Below, piece by piece: positions 15,324 through 25,857 of a stretch of DNA of 64,000 nt (position 1 is the first letter of the stretch; each line of letters begins with the position of its first letter). Origin of the DNA: Bradyrhizobium xenonodulans (GTDB taxonomy: Bacteria; Pseudomonadota; Alphaproteobacteria; Rhizobiales; Xanthobacteraceae); the NCBI RefSeq assembly GCF_027594865.1, contig NZ_CP089391.1:3068501-3132500 (forward strand). Reading direction: 5' to 3'. The notes under the pieces were generated by a model. It was not told the origin of the DNA. It ran no database searches and saw nothing but the letters and a program-made list of their open reading frames with translations. Position numbers and translations under genes: made by a program.

Positions 15324-17699
15324 TCACTTTCGATCTTGTGCAGCCGTGCCGTGCGGTCGCACCAGATTGTCGACCCAGGCCTCGGCGATGTGGGGGTGGC
15401 CGAGCTCACCGTTGCGGGCGAGCAGAAGTTCGAGCACCCGCGGCGGCGTCAGCGGCAGTTCCTGGACACGCTTTCCGGTCGCGTTGGCCACCGCGCAGGC
15501 GACGGTCGCGCCGACGTTCAGGATCGGCACCTCGCCGGCACCTTTGGTGCCGAGCGGTCCGACCGACGGCGCGCCTTCGTACAGGCTGATCTCGACCGGC
15601 ACGACGTCGAGCGCCAGCGGCAGGCGGTAGGTCTCGAAGCCGTTCTGGCAGACGCGGCCATTTGTGCCGATCGTGACCTCTTCGTGCAAGGCATAGCCGA
15701 GGCCTTGCACGACGCCGCCCTGGATCTGGCCATGGATCGCGCGCGGATTCAGTGCGCGGCCGACATCCTGCACGACGCGATAGTTCAGCACCTCCACCTG
15801 TCCGGTCTCGGGATCGACCGCGACATCGCAGTCATGGACCGCGAAGACGGGGATATCGATCGCGTCGATGAAGTGGCCGGCGACGCAACCGGGCATCGCC
15901 GGCACGCCGGCGCCCGTGAAGGCACCAGTGCCGGAAACCGGCCCGAACCGGGCCTGCGCACGGGTTGCGACTTCAGCGATCGCGTGGCCGGAGCCGGGCG
16001 CGCCGGCGATCTCGATCCGCCCCTGGCGCATCACGAGGTCTTCGGGCGCAGCTTCAATCATCTCCGAGGCGACCTTCAGCAGCTTGGTTCGCACCTCCTG
16101 CGCGGCCGAAAGGCTCGCCGCGCCGAGCGAGACCGTGGTACGGCCGCCGCCGACGCCGGCGTCGTAGCCGGCCGCGTCGGTATCGGCCGCGCGCACCACG
16201 ACGTCATCGGGATTGAGGCCGAGCGTGCCGGCGACGATCTGGGGTAGGCTCTGCATCATCGAGCCGGAACCGATCTCGACCCCCGATGTCACGAGCGTGG
16301 CCGTCCCGTCGGCGTTCATGTTGATTGTCGCGGCCGAAGGGCCGACGAACACGAACCATGTGCCGACCGTGGTGGCGCGGCCGAACAATCGGCCGTCGGC
16401 CAGTTTGCGGGACGGCGCGGCCGCTTCGCGCAGCGTATCCATCCGATCGAGCATCGGACCGAGCACGTTGCCTTCGAATACCTGGCCGGTGGCGCCGAGG
16501 TCGCCGTCGCCGAGCACGTTGTGTCGGCGGAAGGCGAGGGGATCCATGCCAATCCGCGCTGCGATCTCGTCGGTATGTCGCTCGAGTGCGAAGGTGCAGT
16601 AGACACCGTTGCAGCAGCGGAAGGCGCCGTTCGGCGCTGTGTTGGTGTAGACCGCGCGCGAGACCAGGCGCGTCGTCCCAAGCCGGTAGTTTCCGCCGAG
16701 CGTATGGGCGGTCATGGTGGTCAGGAAGATCTGCTCGCCGCCATAGGCGCCGCAATCCATCAGGACGACCGCCTCGCGTCCGACGATTTCGCCGGCGCGC
16801 GTCACCGCCGAGCGAATACGAATATCGGCGTTCTCGCGGAACAGGCAGGTCAGCATCTCCTCTTCGCGCGAGTTGACCAGCCGCACTGGTTGTCCGCTGG
16901 CGCGCGCGAGCAGGGCTGCGAATGGCTCGATTGCGAGATCGAATTTGAGGCCGAAGGCGCCGCCCACCGGCGGCACCGTGACCCGGACCCGCGACGGGGC
17001 GACGCCGAGGATGCGCGCGGTCGCATTGCGGATGGTCCAGGGCACCTGGGTCGAGGTCTCGATATGGAACCGCCCGTCTTCATAGGTCGCGACGACCGCG
17101 CGCGGCTCGAAAGCGACATGGTTCTGGCGGCCAACGCGAAAATTGCTCTCGACGATCTCGACGTCAGGCCGTGCGAAGGCGGCATCGACATCGCCCCGGA
17201 CCACCGTTGCCTCCCAGGCCACGTTGCCTTCGCGCGCGCCGCCCTCGAACAGCACCTCGTAGTTCGGCCAGTCGGGATGAACCAGCGGTGCCGCCGCTGC
17301 GAGGGACTCCGCCATGGTGAGCACGGCCGGCAGCGGCGCGATTTCGACGTCGATCGCAGCAAGTGCGGCTTGTGCCTGTGTGAGCGTATCGGCGGCGATG
17401 GCCGCCAGCGGCTCGCCGTCATAGCGGATCACGTCGCGGGCAAACAGCGGGTGATCGGCGATGCCGATCCCGATCTTGCCGGGGGCATCCGCCGCGGTGA
17501 TGATCGCGCGCACGCCAGGCATGCACGCGGCGCGCGACGTGTCGAGGCGGACGATGCGCCCCGAGGCCACATTGGCGCGCAGCACGGCCGCGTGCAGCAT
17601 CCCGGGCAGGTAGCGGTCCATGGTGTAGCGTGTGCGGCCGCGCAGCTTGTCACGCGCGTCGCGGCGGCGGAAATCCATGGTGGCTGAGATGTCGGACAT
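15324..17699 (-). CDS. Molybdenum hydroxylase large subunit (xanthine dehydrogenase / CoxL family)
   Basis: This 791-residue molybdopterin-cytosine-dinucleotide subunit carries the substrate-oxidising site. Domain order is normal: an a/b hammerhead at about residues 15-120 (RTRYTMDRYLPGMLHAAVL), then the Mo-binding domain with PPVGGAFGLKFD near 245, and a C-terminal GTKGAGEVPIL near 720 that contains the catalytic Glu of the family. The loop that in CO dehydrogenase reads AYxCSFR and in xanthine dehydrogenase GAFRGFG reads here GAFRCCNGVYC, with three cysteines. The ATG at 17699 has GAGGG upstream. It works with the iron-sulfur and FAD subunits encoded just upstream. It likely hydroxylates an N-heterocycle next to the ring nitrogen, giving a lactam. 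Confidence 0.9.
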   Translation of the reverse strand: MSDISATMDFRRRDARDKLRGRTRYTMDRYLPGMLHAAVLRANVASGRIVRLDTSRAACMPGVRAIITAADAPGKIGIGIADHPLFARDVIRYDGEPLAAIAADTLTQAQAALAAIDVEIAPLPAVLTMAESLAAAAPLVHPDWPNYEVLFEGGAREGNVAWEATVVRGDVDAAFARPDVEIVESNFRVGRQNHVAFEPRAVVATYEDGRFHIETSTQVPWTIRNATARILGVAPSRVRVTVPPVGGAFGLKFDLAIEPFAALLARASGQPVRLVNSREEEMLTCLFRENADIRIRSAVTRAGEIVGREAVVLMDCGAYGGEQIFLTTMTAHTLGGNYRLGTTRLVSRAVYTNTAPNGAFRCCNGVYCTFALERHTDEIAARIGMDPLAFRRHNVLGDGDLGATGQVFEGNVLGPMLDRMDTLREAAAPSRKLADGRLFGRATTVGTWFVFVGPSAATINMNADGTATLVTSGVEIGSGSMMQSLPQIVAGTLGLNPDDVVVRAADTDAAGYDAGVGGGRTTVSLGAASLSAAQEVRTKLLKVASEMIEAAPEDLVMRQGRIEIAGAPGSGHAIAEVATRAQARFGPVSGTGAFTGAGVPAMPGCVAGHFIDAIDIPVFAVHDCDVAVDPETGQVEVLNYRVVQDVGRALNPRAIHGQIQGGVVQGLGYALHEEVTIGTNGRVCQNGFETYRLPLALDVVPVEISLYEGAPSVGPLGTKGAGEVPILNVGATVACAVANATGKRVQELPLTPPRVLELLLARNGELGHPHIAEAWVDNLVRPHGTAAQDRK

Positions 17700-17712
17700 G
17701 GGCGGCCCTCGG

Positions 17713-18171
17713 TCATTTCACGGCAAGCGCGGACAGCGTGGCGTCGACGATGCGCTCATATCCGGTGCAACGGCAGATGTTGCCGCTCAGCGCCGCGCGG
17801 ATCTCGTCGCGCGTGGCCTCGGGTGAGGTCGCCAGAAGATGTGTCAGGGTCACGACCATGCCCGGGAAGCACATGCCGCATTGGACCGCATCACAGGCTT
17901 CGAGCGCGGCCTGGATTGCGGTCAGCGTACCGCCGCTGCCAAGGCCCTCGACGGTTCGGATATCGGAACCCTGAGCGAGCGCTACTGGCATCAGACACGA
18001 TGGGGTCGGCTTGTCGTTGACCAGCACCATGCAGGCACCGCAAAAGCCTTCGCGGCACACCGGCTTGGCGCCGGTGAGATGGAATTCCTCGCGCAGGACG
18101 TCGACCAGTGGCGTCACGGGATCGGCGACAGAGGCGCGGTGGTCACCGTTGACGGTCAGGGTCAGAACCAT
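17713..18171 (-). CDS. Molybdenum hydroxylase small subunit, [2Fe-2S] protein (CoxS family)
   Basis: This 152-residue electron-transfer subunit has both iron-sulfur motifs. The plant-ferredoxin-type set reads CREGFCGACMVLVNDK with a later Cys in TPSC (about residues 40-62). The C-terminal helical set reads CGMCFPGMV and GNICRCTGYERIVDA (about residues 98-147). I start at the ATG at 18171, which has GGAGGTGAAC directly upstream; the open frame reaches a TTG at 18186. It lies between the FAD and Mo subunit genes, the usual medium-small-large order. Confidence 0.92.
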   Translation of the reverse strand: MVLTLTVNGDHRASVADPVTPLVDVLREEFHLTGAKPVCREGFCGACMVLVNDKPTPSCLMPVALAQGSDIRTVEGLGSGGTLTAIQAALEACDAVQCGMCFPGMVVTLTHLLATSPEATRDEIRAALSGNICRCTGYERIVDATLSALAVK

Positions 18172-18192
18172 GTTCACCTCCAGCAATCTCGT

Positions 18193-19068
18193 TCAGGTGC
18201 CAAGCGCCGCGGCAGTCGCGCGCCGGATGAGACCGGGCAGCACGCTGACGCGATACCAAGGGGGAACCTCGACGCTGTCGCGGCCGGCGAATTCGCCAGC
18301 CAGGTCTGCCGCGATATCCGCGGCCTGTGCGGGGTCGAGTGCGCGGCCAAGCAGAGCCGTTTCGAGCCGTTCCCAGCGACGTGCGACCGTCTCGACGGAA
18401 CCGATCGCGATCCGCGCTGCCCGTACGTGGTTGGTCGTATCGACATCAAGGGAGAGGCTCACGATGGCAACCGGATAGTCGCCAGCTTTGCGCAGCGGCA
18501 GGCGCGCATGTGCAGACTTGGCGCGGGACCGCGGTACCACGACCTTGGTGAGCAGCCGGCCTGGCGCCAATGTCGATCGCTGCTTCAAGAACGTATCGAG
18601 TCTCATGCGTTCGCGGCCGCTCCGGCTTGAGACTTCAGTCTGGGCGTCGAGGCAGAGCAGGGCGGGCACGCAATCCGCCGCGGAAAAGTCCGATGTCGCA
18701 AGATTGCCGCCGATCGTCGCCAGCCCCCGGATCGCCGGGTTCGCGGAGCGGCCCGCCGCCGCCGCGAGCACTGTGAACTCGGGCAGATCGGCCAAAGCTG
18801 ACGCCAGCGCGGCGTGCGTGACTGCTGCACCGATTTCGATCGTATCGGCGCCGATTCGGATCTCGGTCAGTTCGGGAATTTTCCCGATCGCGACATAGCG
18901 GGCCTTGAGCAGTTGGTGCCGGATCGGCGCGCGCATGATCCAGGTGCCCCCGGCAAAGGCCGCGCCCTCCGGGCCGTAGTCGCCCAGCGCATCGAGGGCC
19001 GTAGCCAATGACGGTGCGATATAGAACATTCCCGTCGCATCGCCTTGCGTGAGAGCCCCAGTCGTCAT
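18193..19068 (-). CDS. Molybdenum hydroxylase medium subunit, FAD-binding (CoxM family)
   Basis: This 291-residue FAD subunit passes electrons from the iron-sulfur centres to an acceptor. The N-terminal FAD domain contains the AGGTW flavin loop near residue 40 and TIGGNLATSDFSAADCVPAL near residue 115. The latter is the conserved T-I-G-G-N motif of the family. The C-terminal domain follows from about residue 185 (RARIAIGSVE). I start at the ATG at 19068, which overlaps the stop of the permease gene by four bases and implies translational coupling; the open frame upstream of this is not protein-like. Confidence 0.9.
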   Translation of the reverse strand: MTTGALTQGDATGMFYIAPSLATALDALGDYGPEGAAFAGGTWIMRAPIRHQLLKARYVAIGKIPELTEIRIGADTIEIGAAVTHAALASALADLPEFTVLAAAAGRSANPAIRGLATIGGNLATSDFSAADCVPALLCLDAQTEVSSRSGRERMRLDTFLKQRSTLAPGRLLTKVVVPRSRAKSAHARLPLRKAGDYPVAIVSLSLDVDTTNHVRAARIAIGSVETVARRWERLETALLGRALDPAQAADIAADLAGEFAGRDSVEVPPWYRVSVLPGLIRRATAAALGT

Positions 19069-20078
19069 TGGCGTCGCTCCAGGCGCAGGCGATCGAGCAG
19101 CACACCGATGATGACGATGGCGCCGAGCACGACCATCTGGATGTAACCGTCGATGCGCGCGAGATTCATGCCGTTGGACAGCACAGTGATGAACAGGGCG
19201 CCGAGCACGGCGGTGCCGACCCCGCCGCGTCCGCCTGCCAGGCTCGTTCCACCAACCACGGCGCCGGCGATGGCCTGCAATGACAACGAGCCGCCGAGAT
19301 TCGGCTCTCCCGAGCCGGTGCGCGCGGTCATCATGATCGCGCCGAGCGCGGCGAGCGTCGAACACAGCACATAAGTCGCGATCAGGACCCGCTTGACCGG
19401 CAAGCCGGCGACCGCCGCGGCGCGTGGGTTGGTTCCGATGATGTAGAGCGAGCGGCCGAACACCGTGCGGCCGAGCATCAGGTGCAGCACCAAGCCAATG
19501 GCCAGCGTGATGACGATTGCTGCCGGGATGCCAAAAATACTGCCGCCGTATAAGGCCTGCGAGAACAGTTTCGGTACGCCCTGGACCGGACGACCAGCGG
19601 ACAGGGTGGTCGCGACGCCGATAGCGATGTTGTAGCTGCCGAGCGTCGCAACGAAGGGGCTGACGCCGAGCAGCGCGATGACCACGCCATTGAACAGGCC
19701 GCAGGCGATGCCGAGGCCGAAGCCGGCGCCGAGCCCGGCGAGCAGCACGGTGAACGGATCATGGCCGGTTGCTGTGGCACCGGCCATCGCCAGCGCGGTG
19801 CCGACGCTGACCATTGAAACGGCCGGGCCAAGGGCGAGATCGAAGCCGCGGGTGAGGATCACCACGGTCTGCGCCATGGCAAACAGCGCCAGATAGCTGG
19901 TCTGCTGTGCGATATTGAGCAGATTGGCCGGCGAGAGCACGCTGTGGTCGACGGCAGCGAAGCCGAGCAGCAGCACAACCAGCGCAATCGGCAGCACCGC
20001 GCGCCAGAGCCATTCGCGGTGAAACGACCTCTTGCGGATGGTCTGCTCGGTTGTGACAGACAATTCCAGGTCAGACAC
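19065..20078 (-). CDS. ABC transporter permease, RbsC-like (second permease)
   Basis: This 337-residue permease of the sugar-type CUT2 group has eight or more hydrophobic segments. The family motif for ATPase contact and turnover is GTNPRAAAVAGLPVKRVLIA near residue 215, and the typical GGTSLAGGRGGVGTAVLGAL lies near 275. The GTG start at 20078 has GGAG upstream. It overlaps the other permease gene by eight bases and the FAD-subunit gene by four. Two different permeases with one ATPase imply a heterodimeric channel. The tight linkage to the hydroxylase suggests it imports that enzyme's substrate. Confidence 0.9.
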   Translation of the reverse strand: MSDLELSVTTEQTIRKRSFHREWLWRAVLPIALVVLLLGFAAVDHSVLSPANLLNIAQQTSYLALFAMAQTVVILTRGFDLALGPAVSMVSVGTALAMAGATATGHDPFTVLLAGLGAGFGLGIACGLFNGVVIALLGVSPFVATLGSYNIAIGVATTLSAGRPVQGVPKLFSQALYGGSIFGIPAAIVITLAIGLVLHLMLGRTVFGRSLYIIGTNPRAAAVAGLPVKRVLIATYVLCSTLAALGAIMMTARTGSGEPNLGGSLSLQAIAGAVVGGTSLAGGRGGVGTAVLGALFITVLSNGMNLARIDGYIQMVVLGAIVIIGVLLDRLRLERRQ

Positions 20079-21086
20079 GGATCTTGCTCCGTCGGCTCAG
20101 TTCATCCAGCGCCACGGCTGCCACCATGATCATGCCAAGGAAGACCGGTTGCAGGCGGGAGTCGACATGCAGCAGGTTGAGCGCGTTGCCGAGGATGGTC
20201 AGGAACAGCGCGCTGACTGCCACGATCTCGACGCGACCGACGCCGCCGCGCAACGAGACCCCGCCTATCACAGCGGCTGCGATCGACTGCAACATCATAC
20301 GGTCGCCGCCAAAGCTGGCCTGGCCGGAGCCGACCTGCGCGGTAAGCAGGATTCCGGTCAGGGCCGCGAGCAGGCCGGACACGACATAGGTGCCGACGAT
20401 GTGGCGCTGGATCGACACGCCGGAAACCACGGCTGCATCGACATTGCCGCCGATCGCGTAGACATAGCGGCCGAACAGGGTGCGCCGCTGGACGAATATG
20501 ATCGCGGCAATGACCGCGAGGGCGACATAGACGGCGGTCGGCAGGCCAAGCAACTGAGCGCGCCCAAATCCCTTCACGAAGCTGTCGGGCATGCCGTAGA
20601 CAGGGATGCCGCTCGTGATCATGAGACCGACGCCGGCGGTCGCAGACATCGTGCCGAGCGTCACCACGAAACCGGAAACCTTCAGCTTCGCGACGCAGAA
20701 GCCGTTGACGAGCCCGACCGCCAGCCCGCAGCCAAGCCCCGCGGCAACGCCGCTGGCGATGATCAGGGCGGAGTTGCCGGGAAACGCCGCAGTCGTGGCC
20801 GCCATGGTCTTGGCGGTCACCACGCTCGCCAGCGCGACCACCGCGCCGACCGATAGATCGAAGCCGCCCGCGACGATCACCAGTGCCTGGCCGCAGGCTA
20901 CAATGGCCAGCAGCGAGGCGTTGCGAAGGATGTTGAGGATGTTGATCAGGCCGTAGAACTGGGGATCGATGGCCGCCATGCCCGCGACGAGCGCGACCAG
21001 CAGAGCTGGCAGAAATCCGATTCGTCCAACCAATGATCGACCGAGGCCCATTGATCTCCGAGGCGCGCTGGCGGTCACGACGGTGC

Positions 21087-21090
<4 letters not shown>
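20071..21090 (-). CDS. ABC transporter permease, RbsC-like (first permease)
   Basis: This 339-residue inner-membrane permease of the same family as its neighbour has features GGFDLSVGAVVALASVVTAK near residue 70, YAIGGNVDAAVVSGVSIQRH near 215 and GGVSLRGGVGRVEIVAVSAL near 280. It starts at an ATG four bases inside the ATPase gene and ends eight bases inside the second permease gene, a tightly coupled cassette. The substrate group of this family is usually a sugar, but here the context points to a nitrogen heterocycle or cyclic amide. Confidence 0.9.
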
Positions 21091-22625
<1,535 letters not shown>

Positions 22626-22654
22626 CTGGTCTCCGCACGCATTGGATGAAGGAA

Positions 22655-22675
22655 GCGGGAGCGCAGGTCTCCCGC
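22655..22675 (-). promoter_or_regulatory. Intercistronic hairpin after the binding-protein gene
   Basis: GCGGGAG at 22655-22661 pairs perfectly with CTCCCGC at 22669-22675 around a seven-base loop, in the short gap between the binding-protein gene and the ATPase gene. No U run follows. Such hairpins often protect the upstream message or partly stop transcription, giving excess binding protein; that role is inferred. Confidence 0.55.
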
Positions 22676-22691
22676 CCCGACCATTTGACGG

Positions 22692-23789
22692 TTACTTGGC
22701 CTTGACCGAATAGACCGGCTTCCAGCTGCCCGGTGCCAGCACGAGGTCCATCTGCAGTTTCGGAGCGGTGGTCTTGTCGACGGCCGACGCCAGCGGCTGG
22801 GCGAGGCTCATCACCGGCTTCTTCTCGATCAGGCGCACGGCCTGATCGACCGAGACGGCGCCTTCGCCGACCGGGTACTGGGTCGCAAAGGCAAGGACGT
22901 CGCCGCGGTTGAGTGCGTCGAGCATCGCCTGGTTCTCGTAAGAGGACATGATCTTCATGTCGCTGCGGCCGGCTTCGGCGACCGCACCGATGGCGGCTTC
23001 CGCGGTTGGTGCGGTGCCCCAGATCACGTTCATGGTCGGGTAGGCCTGCAGCGCGTCCTGGATCAACTGCAACTGGACGGCGACGCCGGAGTCGCCGAAC
23101 TTCTCGGCCAGGACCTTGGCGTTGGGATTCTTCGCCACCGCTTTCTTGAAGCCTTCGTTGAAGGACTCGGCCCAGCCCGAGCCGGCCGGCCCAGGGAAGG
23201 TCACGATGTTGAGCTTGTCGCCGGGCTTGGCCTGCGCGAGCAGACCGTTGCCGGTGACCTCGCCCATGGCAACGAAATCGACATAGATCGCGGCGGGCAG
23301 GGCATTGGGCGGCAGCGGATTAGCCACGCCGACCACCGGAACGCCTTTGGTCTTGGCTTCCTCGAACTTCTTGCTGAGGCCCGCGCCGGAGATGGCGCCG
23401 ACGATGATCGCATCGGGACTGCTCGCCATGCAATCGTCGAACTGCGAGAGCTGCTTGGGCAGGTTCTCATAACCGCCGGCTTCGTAGAGCGTCATGTTGA
23501 CGTTCATCGCTTCGGCCTGCTTCACGATGCCATAAGCGACGGCGACCCAGAAGCTGTCCTTCATGTGCGGGAAGAGGACGCAGAGCTTGTAGGGTTTCTC
23601 GGCCTTCGCCAGAGCCGTGTATTCGGCCGGCTTCGGCGTGCCTGAGGAAGCATCGTAGACCTTCATGGGGAACCACGGCGTCTCGGCTGCGGCGGGCGTC
23701 ATGGCGGCGCAAGCGAAGCCTGCAGCGATACTGACGGTGAAGCAGATCGGCCGGAGCGGGTCGATGGAAAGCAATGTCGTACGGGTCAT
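22692..23789 (-). CDS. Periplasmic binding protein, TorT-like
   Basis: This 365-residue secreted binding protein has a signal peptide that ends near AAAETPWFP (about residue 35). The block LCVLFPHMKDSFWVAVAYGI, then MTLYEAGGYENLPKQLSQFD and PDAIIVGAISGAG, is the hallmark of TorT. In enteric bacteria TorT binds trimethylamine N-oxide and signals to the TorS sensor kinase. Here no torS, torR or torA gene is near; the gene leads an ABC importer cassette, so it most likely delivers a ligand for import. AGGAGG lies nine bases before the ATG at 23789. The ligand may be an N-containing ring compound by context. Confidence 0.85.
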   Translation of the reverse strand: MTRTTLLSIDPLRPICFTVSIAAGFACAAMTPAAAETPWFPMKVYDASSGTPKPAEYTALAKAEKPYKLCVLFPHMKDSFWVAVAYGIVKQAEAMNVNMTLYEAGGYENLPKQLSQFDDCMASSPDAIIVGAISGAGLSKKFEEAKTKGVPVVGVANPLPPNALPAAIYVDFVAMGEVTGNGLLAQAKPGDKLNIVTFPGPAGSGWAESFNEGFKKAVAKNPNAKVLAEKFGDSGVAVQLQLIQDALQAYPTMNVIWGTAPTAEAAIGAVAEAGRSDMKIMSSYENQAMLDALNRGDVLAFATQYPVGEGAVSVDQAVRLIEKKPVMSLAQPLASAVDKTTAPKLQMDLVLAPGSWKPVYSVKAK

Positions 23790-23892
23790 GGCTCAATCCT
23801 CCTGGTTCGATTGAAAGGTGAGGGCCGACGGCTTCGGTTCCTCTGCATGCAAGTGCCACGCCGCCCGTGGGCGACGCAGTCGTCGACAGGGA

Positions 23893-25854
23893 TCAGCCGG
23901 TCGCCCATTTTGCGACCGAGCGCCGCTCGAAGGATTCGCGGAATTGACGCGTGGATTCAGGAAGGAGGACGCCGCTGCCCCAGTCGAGGATCACGGCGTG
24001 CTGGCGGATGACATCGAGGGCGTCGATCTCGCCGCCGCGAAAGCGCTGTGCCACGACCTCCGGATCGAGCCTGACCTTCGCGATCCGCTCCGCCCTGATC
24101 TTGGCGCGGAGCGCATCAGTGGCGGCCTTGTCCACCTCATATTCGCAGAGCTCGGCGTCGATGATCTGCACGACGACGCCATAGTCCTTTGCGGCGCGCT
24201 CGACCGAAACGTAGTCGTCCTTGATGTCCTCGATCACGAGGCGGGGATCGCGCTCGAGCGGATCGCCGAAACCGCCGCCGCCGGCGGTGGGCCGCGAGAA
24301 AACGTCGCCTTCGCCGATCGGCACGTCCGAAAATATCGAGCCGAGACGCTCTTCGCTCGCGCTGCCTTTGCGCTTCAGCGTCAGCCCGTGCGGCATGGAA
24401 GGCAGGCCGCCTTCGATGCCCCACACGACGGCGCGCTCGCGGTCGCAGATATAGGAGATGACGGTCTTCTCGGCCTGCAGCATGCGCGAGGTCTTCATCA
24501 CGCCGGCGCCACCGCGCCATTTGCCGGGACCGGGCGAGTCCTTCAGGATCTCGCATTTCGTGGTCAGGATCGGATTGGCGCGCTCTTGGCCCTCGACCGG
24601 CTGCGACATCAGTCCGGTGCCGAAGCAGGCGGTGGTGACGTTGCTGCCGTCCTTGCCGTTGCGACCACCCCAGCCGCCCGGCAGCCAGTCGTAGAACATG
24701 AAGATTGGCTTGTCGGCGCTGCGGCCGTCGAACCCGCCGGTGAGCAGATATTCGAGATTGAAGGCGCAGGCGAGCGCGCGCTCGGGCATCAGCTTCGACC
24801 ACATCTCGTAGATCGAATTCATGATCTTCTCGAACGGCATCAGGAATCCGGTGACGGCGATCGGCCACTTCGCATCGACGATCGAGCCTTCGGGGGCGAT
24901 GATCTCGAAGCAGCGATAGAAGCCGGAATTGAGCGGCAGGTCGGGGAAGAAGGTCTTCATGCCGGCTGCGACGGCGGAGAATGTCGCACCGAATGCGGAG
25001 TTGTAGATCGAACCGATGGTCGGATGGCTGCCCGTGAAGTCGTAGATCGCCTTGTCGCCCTTGATCGTCATCTTGATGCGGATTGGGATCATGCCTTCAC
25101 CGCCGGCCGGATCGCGATCGATGAAGTCGACCGTCTCCCATTCTCCGTCGGGCAGCGCGGCGATGCGTTGCCGTGCCGAGCGCTCGACATAGTCCTGGAC
25201 CGCGGCCAGGCCCGACTCGACCGTGTCGCGGCCATATTTGTTGACGAGACGCAGGATCTCGCGACTGCAGACGGCGGTGGCTTCGGCCTGCGCCTGGATG
25301 TCGCCGATGATGGAGGCGGGATCGCGGGTGTTCGACGCGATCAAATGTGCCACGTCCTTGCAGAACCGACCCTTGTCGAACAGCCGGATTGGCGTGATGC
25401 GCAGGCCTTCGCGGAACATGTCGCGCGCCGCGACGTCGAACGAGCCGGGCACGCTGCCGCCCATGTCCGACCAGTGGCCGTTGGACTGGCTGAAGGCGAT
25501 GATCTTGCCGTCGGCGAAGATCGGCCGGATCAGGCGTACGTCGGAGAAATGGGTGCCGCCGGCGTAGGGATCGTTGATCGCGAACACGTCTCCCTCGTGC
25601 ATGTCGCCCTCGAAGTGGCGCATGACGTCCTGGCAGGTGAAGTGCAGCGTTCCGACATGGACGGCGATGTCCTGATTGCCCTGGGCGGCGCACTCGCCGC
25701 TGGCGTCATGCAATGCGCTCGAAAAGTCGCGGTTGTAGATCACGAAGGAGTAGCAGGTGCGCAGCACCTGCTCGCCCATCTGGTCGACACTGGTGATGAA
25801 GGAATTCTTGAGAACCTCGAAGGTCACGGGGTCGAGCGGGAGATCTCCGGCCAT
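23893..25854 (-). CDS. hyuB: Hydantoinase/oxoprolinase family protein, subunit B (second pair)
   Basis: This 653-residue B subunit is about 90 residues longer than the B subunit at 13626. It has DPVTFEVLKNSFITSVDQMG near residue 8, GDVFAINDPYAGGTHFSDVR near 90, PGGWGGRNGKDGSN near 385 and the C-terminal TAGGGGFGDPLERDP near 525, followed by an extra helical tail. The N-terminus and tail resemble the caprolactamase/acetone-carboxylase-like branch of the family. The ATG at 25854 lies four bases from the A-subunit stop, with AAGGAATG upstream. It should form an ATP-dependent hydrolase with the A subunit upstream. Confidence 0.88.
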   Translation of the reverse strand: MAGDLPLDPVTFEVLKNSFITSVDQMGEQVLRTCYSFVIYNRDFSSALHDASGECAAQGNQDIAVHVGTLHFTCQDVMRHFEGDMHEGDVFAINDPYAGGTHFSDVRLIRPIFADGKIIAFSQSNGHWSDMGGSVPGSFDVAARDMFREGLRITPIRLFDKGRFCKDVAHLIASNTRDPASIIGDIQAQAEATAVCSREILRLVNKYGRDTVESGLAAVQDYVERSARQRIAALPDGEWETVDFIDRDPAGGEGMIPIRIKMTIKGDKAIYDFTGSHPTIGSIYNSAFGATFSAVAAGMKTFFPDLPLNSGFYRCFEIIAPEGSIVDAKWPIAVTGFLMPFEKIMNSIYEMWSKLMPERALACAFNLEYLLTGGFDGRSADKPIFMFYDWLPGGWGGRNGKDGSNVTTACFGTGLMSQPVEGQERANPILTTKCEILKDSPGPGKWRGGAGVMKTSRMLQAEKTVISYICDRERAVVWGIEGGLPSMPHGLTLKRKGSASEERLGSIFSDVPIGEGDVFSRPTAGGGGFGDPLERDPRLVIEDIKDDYVSVERAAKDYGVVVQIIDAELCEYEVDKAATDALRAKIRAERIAKVRLDPEVVAQRFRGGEIDALDVIRQHAVILDWGSGVLLPESTRQFRESFERRSVAKWATG

Positions 25855-25857
25855 GGT

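Noticed and set aside
14736..16247. A 503-codon plus-strand frame
   Set aside because: It is antisense to hyuB and the Mo-hydroxylase large-subunit gene, with shadow-type composition.
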